From the NCBI GenBank assembly GCA_902362365.1, contig CABIVQ010000023.1, forward strand, positions 1 to 46,920: a stretch of DNA of 46,920 nt, read 5' to 3'. Under the pieces are notes generated by a model. That model did not search any database, had not been told where the DNA came from, and saw only the letters and a program-made list of their open reading frames with translations. Below are positions 43,251-46,920 of this stretch, one piece after another (position 1 is the first letter of the stretch; every line of letters starts with the position of its first letter). Source of the DNA: Clostridiaceae bacterium (lineage in GTDB: Bacteria > Bacillota > Clostridia > Peptostreptococcales > Peptostreptococcaceae). The position numbers and the translations under genes were made by a program.

Positions 43251-44888
43251 CTAATCAATTTGTACTAAGCATGTTACAACTGATATTATTCCAAACATAG
43301 CGAATACCATAGTTGCACACAGTGCTCCAAATGTTAATGCACAGTTAAATAAATATACTGTAGGAACGTATAATATAGTTATTAATGCTGCTGGTATTAA
43401 TAATATATATGATACTTTTCTTAATTTATCTTTTAAAAGTTCTACTACTATTGTTCCTAAAGCTATTATTATAGCTGGAAATACTAATAAATAACTTCCT
43501 CCTGGCAATACAAATGTAAGTATTAATCCTAATATAAATAAGAATACAATATTACCAAGTATAACTTCATTTCTTTCTTTAAATTTATTACTTACTTTTC
43601 TTATAAGTAAGATGTATCCTGCTATTGATAAACCTATAACTCCTAGTGTTGTAACATCTTCAAACTTTATAAGAGGTAAATATGTAAGCTTAAATGGACG
43701 TCCATTTATAACTGCCGCTAATCTTGATATTCCATATGATAAACCGGCTACTAACGCTGTAAACAATAAACTTAGTAAAGAATATTTTACAGTTGTTAAT
43801 ATACTCTTTATTTTAAATTTCTTAAATAAGAATATTATAGAAATTAAAATAGCTAATAATAAACCGTAATTTATCATATTAGAATATTTTACAAATACAC
43901 TACCTATTATGAAAAATATAGAGTCATCTTTGCTAGTTAAAGCATCTTTATCAGCATATTTTTCATTACTTACAAATTCAGTTACTATAGGTAACACTTG
44001 GTCTCCATAATGCTGTAATGACTTTTCATTTAAAGATTCAAACTTATCATTAGGTGTGTGATAATTTTCTAATCCATCTAATACACTTATATTTATACCT
44101 GGTATATTATTTTCTAAAAATACTGTGAAGTCCGTTCCATTAGGAAGTAAACGATATATTTCAGGTGTTATTGAGTAAGAGAATGGCTTTTCACTATAAT
44201 TATATAAATCTACTATACTTGAGTTATTTGGACTTGTCTCAAACATTACAGCAGGTCCTTTTGTTCCTCTGGCTTCTAAATTTATTAGATAGTTTACATT
44301 CTCAAATATTTCTTTTTCTTTTACAGCTTCCTTAGCTCCAAGAAGTCCGTATTCCTCACCATCTGTTATTAGTATTTTTATACCATTGTTTAAAGTTACG
44401 TTATTTTCTTTGATTGCTCTTATAGTCTCAAGAATAGTAGATAGTCCGTATCCTGCATCTGCTGCACCTAAAGAACCATCTTTCTCTGCATAACGCTCTT
44501 TCTTTGCATGAGAACTATCATAATGTGTTACTAGCATTATGTATGAGTCATTTTTACCTTTTATTTCTGCATATATATTTTCAAGGCTTTCTTTTGTATT
44601 TGTTCTTTCTACAAATACGTCTTTGTATGTATAAAGTATTGGATCAATGTCTAAAGCTTTAAGTTCCTTCAGAAGATAATCTCTTACATCTTCATGAGCT
44701 TCTTTATCAAATATTGAATGTGGCTCTTTTGCTATTTCTTTTATATGGTTCATTTGATTAGATACATTTACTTTAGTGTTGTCATCGTAGTTTTCTTTTG
44801 ATGGATAAAGTGAATTATATCCTATTATTGATGATATTATTAACACTGCTAAAATTATTGCATATGATATATATTTTTTTGATTTCAT
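43251..44888 (-). CDS. M28 family aminopeptidase with C-terminal membrane domain
   Basis: 545 aa from ATG (a GTG one codon upstream is equally spaced from GGGAG and may be used). An N-terminal anchor (about 8-28) is followed by an extracytoplasmic M28 domain (40-315) with complete zinc ligands: H123 in THYDSS, D145 in AADAGYG, E180 next to catalytic E179 in DGEEYGLLGA, E206 in NLEARGT and H278 in NYHTPND (numbered from the GTG). About seven or eight membrane helices fill 325-545. The layout resembles ER-type Fxna/ERMP1-like M28 membrane peptidases. It should trim peptides outside the cell membrane. Monocistronic. Confidence 0.88.
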   Translation of the reverse strand: MKSKKYISYAIILAVLIISSIIGYNSLYPSKENYDDNTKVNVSNQMNHIKEIAKEPHSIFDKEAHEDVRDYLLKELKALDIDPILYTYKDVFVERTNTKESLENIYAEIKGKNDSYIMLVTHYDSSHAKKERYAEKDGSLGAADAGYGLSTILETIRAIKENNVTLNNGIKILITDGEEYGLLGAKEAVKEKEIFENVNYLINLEARGTKGPAVMFETSPNNSSIVDLYNYSEKPFSYSITPEIYRLLPNGTDFTVFLENNIPGINISVLDGLENYHTPNDKFESLNEKSLQHYGDQVLPIVTEFVSNEKYADKDALTSKDDSIFFIIGSVFVKYSNMINYGLLLAILISIIFLFKKFKIKSILTTVKYSLLSLLFTALVAGLSYGISRLAAVINGRPFKLTYLPLIKFEDVTTLGVIGLSIAGYILLIRKVSNKFKERNEVILGNIVFLFILGLILTFVLPGGSYLLVFPAIIIALGTIVVELLKDKLRKVSYILLIPAALITILYVPTVYLFNCALTFGALCATMVFAMFGIISVVTCLVQID

Positions 44889-44891
44889 CAC

Positions 44892-45196
44892 TATGTCTCT
44901 CCCTCATTAAATTTTCTTAATATTAAAATGCGTTCTCGCTTTTTTTATAATTTAACATAATTCGATAGGTAGTACAAGAATTTATTTTGATATTCAAATA
45001 TATAAATATTCAAAATATAGTATTTGCAATATTTTCCTAACTTAAATTTTTTAATTATTTACTTTATAATTTGTTTATGCATGAGATAAGTAATAAAATC
45101 ATAGATATAAAAAAATAGATTGATAATAAATTCTATTAAAATAAATTTATTATCAACCTCTCCTTCATACATTTATTATATTTTAAATATATACAT
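44892..45196. other. Intergenic region without genes
   Basis: 305 bases, AT-rich. It contains the terminator at 45120-45156; elsewhere I see no ORF with a ribosome site and no RNA gene. Confidence 0.6.
45120..45156 (-). terminator. Terminator after the BFD-like gene
   Basis: TTGATAATAAATT (45120-45132) pairs perfectly with AATTTATTATCAA (45144-45156), followed on the minus strand by CTATTTTTTT. Confidence 0.85.
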
Positions 45197-45388
45197 TTAT
45201 TTTATGTATAGCCTATTTAATAATACCTTTAAAATTGTTAACTCCGCACTTAATTTGCATCTTCCGCATGCCTTTGTAGCTTGAGTTTCATTTATGATTT
45301 CTTTTACGCTTTTGCACCCTTTTGATTTTGCTTTAATTATGTCATCTACTGTTACATTAAAGCAACCGCATACTCTGTTGTTATTCAT
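45197..45388 (-). CDS. BFD-like [2Fe-2S]-binding protein
   Basis: 63 aa, a lone BFD domain with C7-x-C9 (VCGCFNVT) and C41-x2-C44 (ACGRCK), the four ligands of a [2Fe-2S] cluster. BFD domains transfer electrons to bacterioferritin for iron release or form part of larger reductases. No bacterioferritin or nitrite-reductase gene is adjacent. Ribosome site GGAGG. It lies 71 bp after ilvE and has its own terminator. Confidence 0.9.
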   Translation of the reverse strand: MNNNRVCGCFNVTVDDIIKAKSKGCKSVKEIINETQATKACGRCKLSAELTILKVLLNRLYIK

Positions 45389-45459
45389 GGGAAACCTCCA
45401 TACAATATTTTATATTGTATTTATACCCAATAAAATTTTAAATACACATGTGGCTAAAT

Positions 45460-46497
45460 TTACTTAACACACTCTTTTTGAAGTTTTACTATCCATCCTT
45501 CTGGAGCTTCTATATCCCCAAATTGTATTCCATATAATGTTTCGTATAACTTAGTGATCTTTGGACCTGCTACTTCTTCACTATGGAATATGTGCTTTTT
45601 ACCATTATAAGTTATACTTCCTATTGGAGTAATAACAGCAGCTGTTCCACAAGCTCCTACTTCTTCAAATTGGTCTATCTCATCTATTTTAATTTCACCT
45701 TCTATCGCTTCCATTCCTAAATAATCTCTAGCAACTGTAAGTAATGAGTTTCTAGTTATACTTGGAAGTATTGATGGAGAATCTGGAGTTATAAACTTAT
45801 TATCTTTTGTTATACCAAAGAAGTTAGATGTTCCTGCTTCTTCAATAGTTGTGTGCGTTTCTGGATCTAAATATATACAATCTGCAAATCCTTCTTCTAC
45901 TGCTATTTGATGAGGAAGCATACCGCAAGCATAGTTTCCTCCTACTTTAACTCCTCCAGTTCCATATGGAGCTGCTCTATCATACTTAGCAGTAGTCATC
46001 TTTACAGGTTTAAATCCACCTTTAAAATATGGACCTACTGGTATTCCAAATACACAGAATATGTATTCAGGAGCTGGTCCTGCACCTATATTATCTCCAT
46101 TACCTATAACAAAAGGTCTTAAGTATAAAGTTGCTCCCGTTCCATAAGGAGGAACAAACCTTTCATTTGCTTCTACAACCTTAAGGCATGCATCTATAAA
46201 TTTATCTACAGGTACTTCTGGCATTAAAATTCTTTTGCAGCTATTTTGAAGTCTCTTTGCATTCATGTCAGGTCTAAATAATTGAATATCTCCATTTTTT
46301 GTTGTATACGCTTTTAACCCCTCGAAGCATTCTTGCCCATAATGAAGAGCAGTTGCACTTATGCTTATAGATAGTTTATCATCATCTTGAAGTACCCCAT
46401 CATCCCATTTTCCATCTTTCCAACGAGATACATATACTTTATCAACTTTTTGATATTTAAATCCTAATTCCCCCCAATTTATGCTTGCCTTTTCCAT
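45460..46497 (-). CDS. ilvE: Branched-chain amino-acid aminotransferase
   Basis: 345 aa, fold-type IV PLP enzyme of the longer ilvE class. It transaminates Leu, Ile and Val with 2-oxoglutarate. Landmarks are LHYGQECFEGLKAY, RLQNSCKRI, YLRPFVIG, GVKVGGNYA with the PLP-binding Lys184, and EEAGTSNFFGI. Ribosome site AGAGGGAA. The leader (46498-46724) shows no T-box that I can recognise. Confidence 0.96.
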   Translation of the reverse strand: MEKASINWGELGFKYQKVDKVYVSRWKDGKWDDGVLQDDDKLSISISATALHYGQECFEGLKAYTTKNGDIQLFRPDMNAKRLQNSCKRILMPEVPVDKFIDACLKVVEANERFVPPYGTGATLYLRPFVIGNGDNIGAGPAPEYIFCVFGIPVGPYFKGGFKPVKMTTAKYDRAAPYGTGGVKVGGNYACGMLPHQIAVEEGFADCIYLDPETHTTIEEAGTSNFFGITKDNKFITPDSPSILPSITRNSLLTVARDYLGMEAIEGEIKIDEIDQFEEVGACGTAAVITPIGSITYNGKKHIFHSEEVAGPKITKLYETLYGIQFGDIEAPEGWIVKLQKECVK

Positions 46498-46724
46498 TCT
46501 AATTCCCTCTTTCTTTATTTAATTGTACTTTTAATATAAAAAAGCACAATCTAGAAAAAGGTAAATGTATTTTTTAGAATTTTCCATAAATTCAATTAAT
46601 TTTATTTATATGAAAAATAAAATTATAATAGCATTTTACGATTATTCATTACTGTATTATAACTTTTATACTAAAATTATAATATATTAACTCGTTGTGC
46701 TAGTTAATTTTTACAATAATAAAA

Positions 46725-46789
46725 CTCCAACAAATATAGTATCCTAAGATTGCATCACCAATCTAAAGGAGGGTTACTATATGTTGGAG
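46725..46789 (+). promoter_or_regulatory. Hairpin sequestering the transposase start
   Basis: CTCCAACAAATATAGTA (46725-46741) pairs with TACTATATGTTGGAG (46775-46789), 15 bp with two extra A. Inside, AGATTG (46747-46752) pairs with CAATCT (46759-46764), and TCCT (46742-46745) can pair with AGGA of the ribosome site. Both the Shine-Dalgarno and the ATG (46781-46783) are buried. Confidence 0.6.
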
Positions 46790-46920
46790 CTTAATAATTA
46801 TTATATCCAGGAAGTAAAAAATTTAACTGACTTATTTACTATAATTTTTACAATAGTTGATGATATATACAATGATATTATCCCTATAAGTATTAGAAAC
46901 AGGCGTAATATTAAGGATAG
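46781..46920 (+). CDS. IS982-family-like transposase, N-terminal part (runs off window)
   Basis: 46 codons are visible with the ribosome site AAGGAGGG. The product reads MLELNNYYIQEVKNLT, then TIIFTIVDDIYNDIIP and RNRRNIKD, matching the N-terminal helical region of IS982-type DDE transposases (usual start VDDxY and RNRRxxKD). The catalytic domain lies beyond the window end, so completeness of the element cannot be judged. Confidence 0.75.
   Translation, partial: MLELNNYYIQEVKNLTDLFTIIFTIVDDIYNDIIPISIRNRRNIKD

Noticed and set aside
46498..46724. T-box or leucine-type attenuator before ilvE
   Set aside because: I looked for a T-box-like motif, specifier loop or Leu/Ile/Val codon run and saw none.

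Overview
The window is a low-GC, anaerobic Firmicutes chromosome segment. Gene content fits Clostridia, most likely Peptostreptococcaceae (Clostridium cluster XI): an [FeFe]-hydrogenase maturase (HydF), an anaerobic sulfatase-maturase-type radical SAM enzyme, paired DegV proteins, strong AGGAGG ribosome sites and AT-rich intergenic DNA. The family assignment is inferred from gene content; there is no rRNA to confirm it. I see no tRNA, rRNA or CRISPR.

Layout. 1-1.3 kb: a 17-codon ORF inside a hairpin, then an anSME-like radical SAM/SPASM enzyme. 1.3-3.3 kb: a CwlD-type amidase and a split chromate transporter. 3.5-10.6 kb: a beta-1,3-galactosyl-N-acetylhexosamine locus with a YesM/YesN-type two-component system, a lipoprotein sugar-binding protein behind a perfect cre site and a GH112 phosphorylase, but no permease genes. 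10.7-19 kb: the classical rpsB-tsf-pyrH-frr-(67 aa)-uppS-cdsA / dxr-rseP-ispG block (translation, undecaprenyl and phospholipid precursors, MEP isoprenoid pathway), all on the minus strand. 19-22.5 kb: a DacF-type carboxypeptidase, an unusual Cys-cluster/pentapeptide-like/K+-channel protein and a decayed kdpA. 22.6-29.8 kb: two AI-2E-family membrane proteins, a CNNM/HlyC exporter under a manganese (yybP-ykoY) riboswitch, a membrane-anchored degenerate protein kinase, a VanW protein and an EEP-family phosphohydrolase. 29.9-32.4 kb: a 53-aa gene behind a near-consensus promoter carrying two LexA boxes, hydF, and a TM protein. 32.4-35.1 kb: a strongly diverged FtsZ-like protein without the GTP signature loop, a frameshifted ORF, a CmpB-family membrane protein and an 11-mer repeat protein. 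35.4-40.6 kb: a coiled-coil protein, a long nested hairpin, two DegV proteins, a zinc-ribbon protein, HAD and DeoR gene remnants, and a CDF metal exporter under a NiCo riboswitch. 40.6-46.9 kb: LURP-one-like, MATE, a histidine-kinase remnant, an M28 peptidase with membrane domain, BFD-type ferredoxin, ilvE, and the start of an IS982-type transposase.

Two metal-efflux genes each sit behind their own riboswitch; in both, the terminator arm can alternatively pair within the aptamer, so metal should turn expression on. Strongest candidates for new biology: the FtsZ-like protein that keeps the T7 catalytic loop but has lost the G-loop, the LexA-box-controlled 53-aa protein, and the 17-aa peptide next to the anSME-like enzyme. 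Several start codons lie inside hairpins that cover the ribosome site (17-aa ORF, K+ channel, IS982 transposase). Start codons were chosen by Shine-Dalgarno position; family calls come from motif recognition, with no database search.
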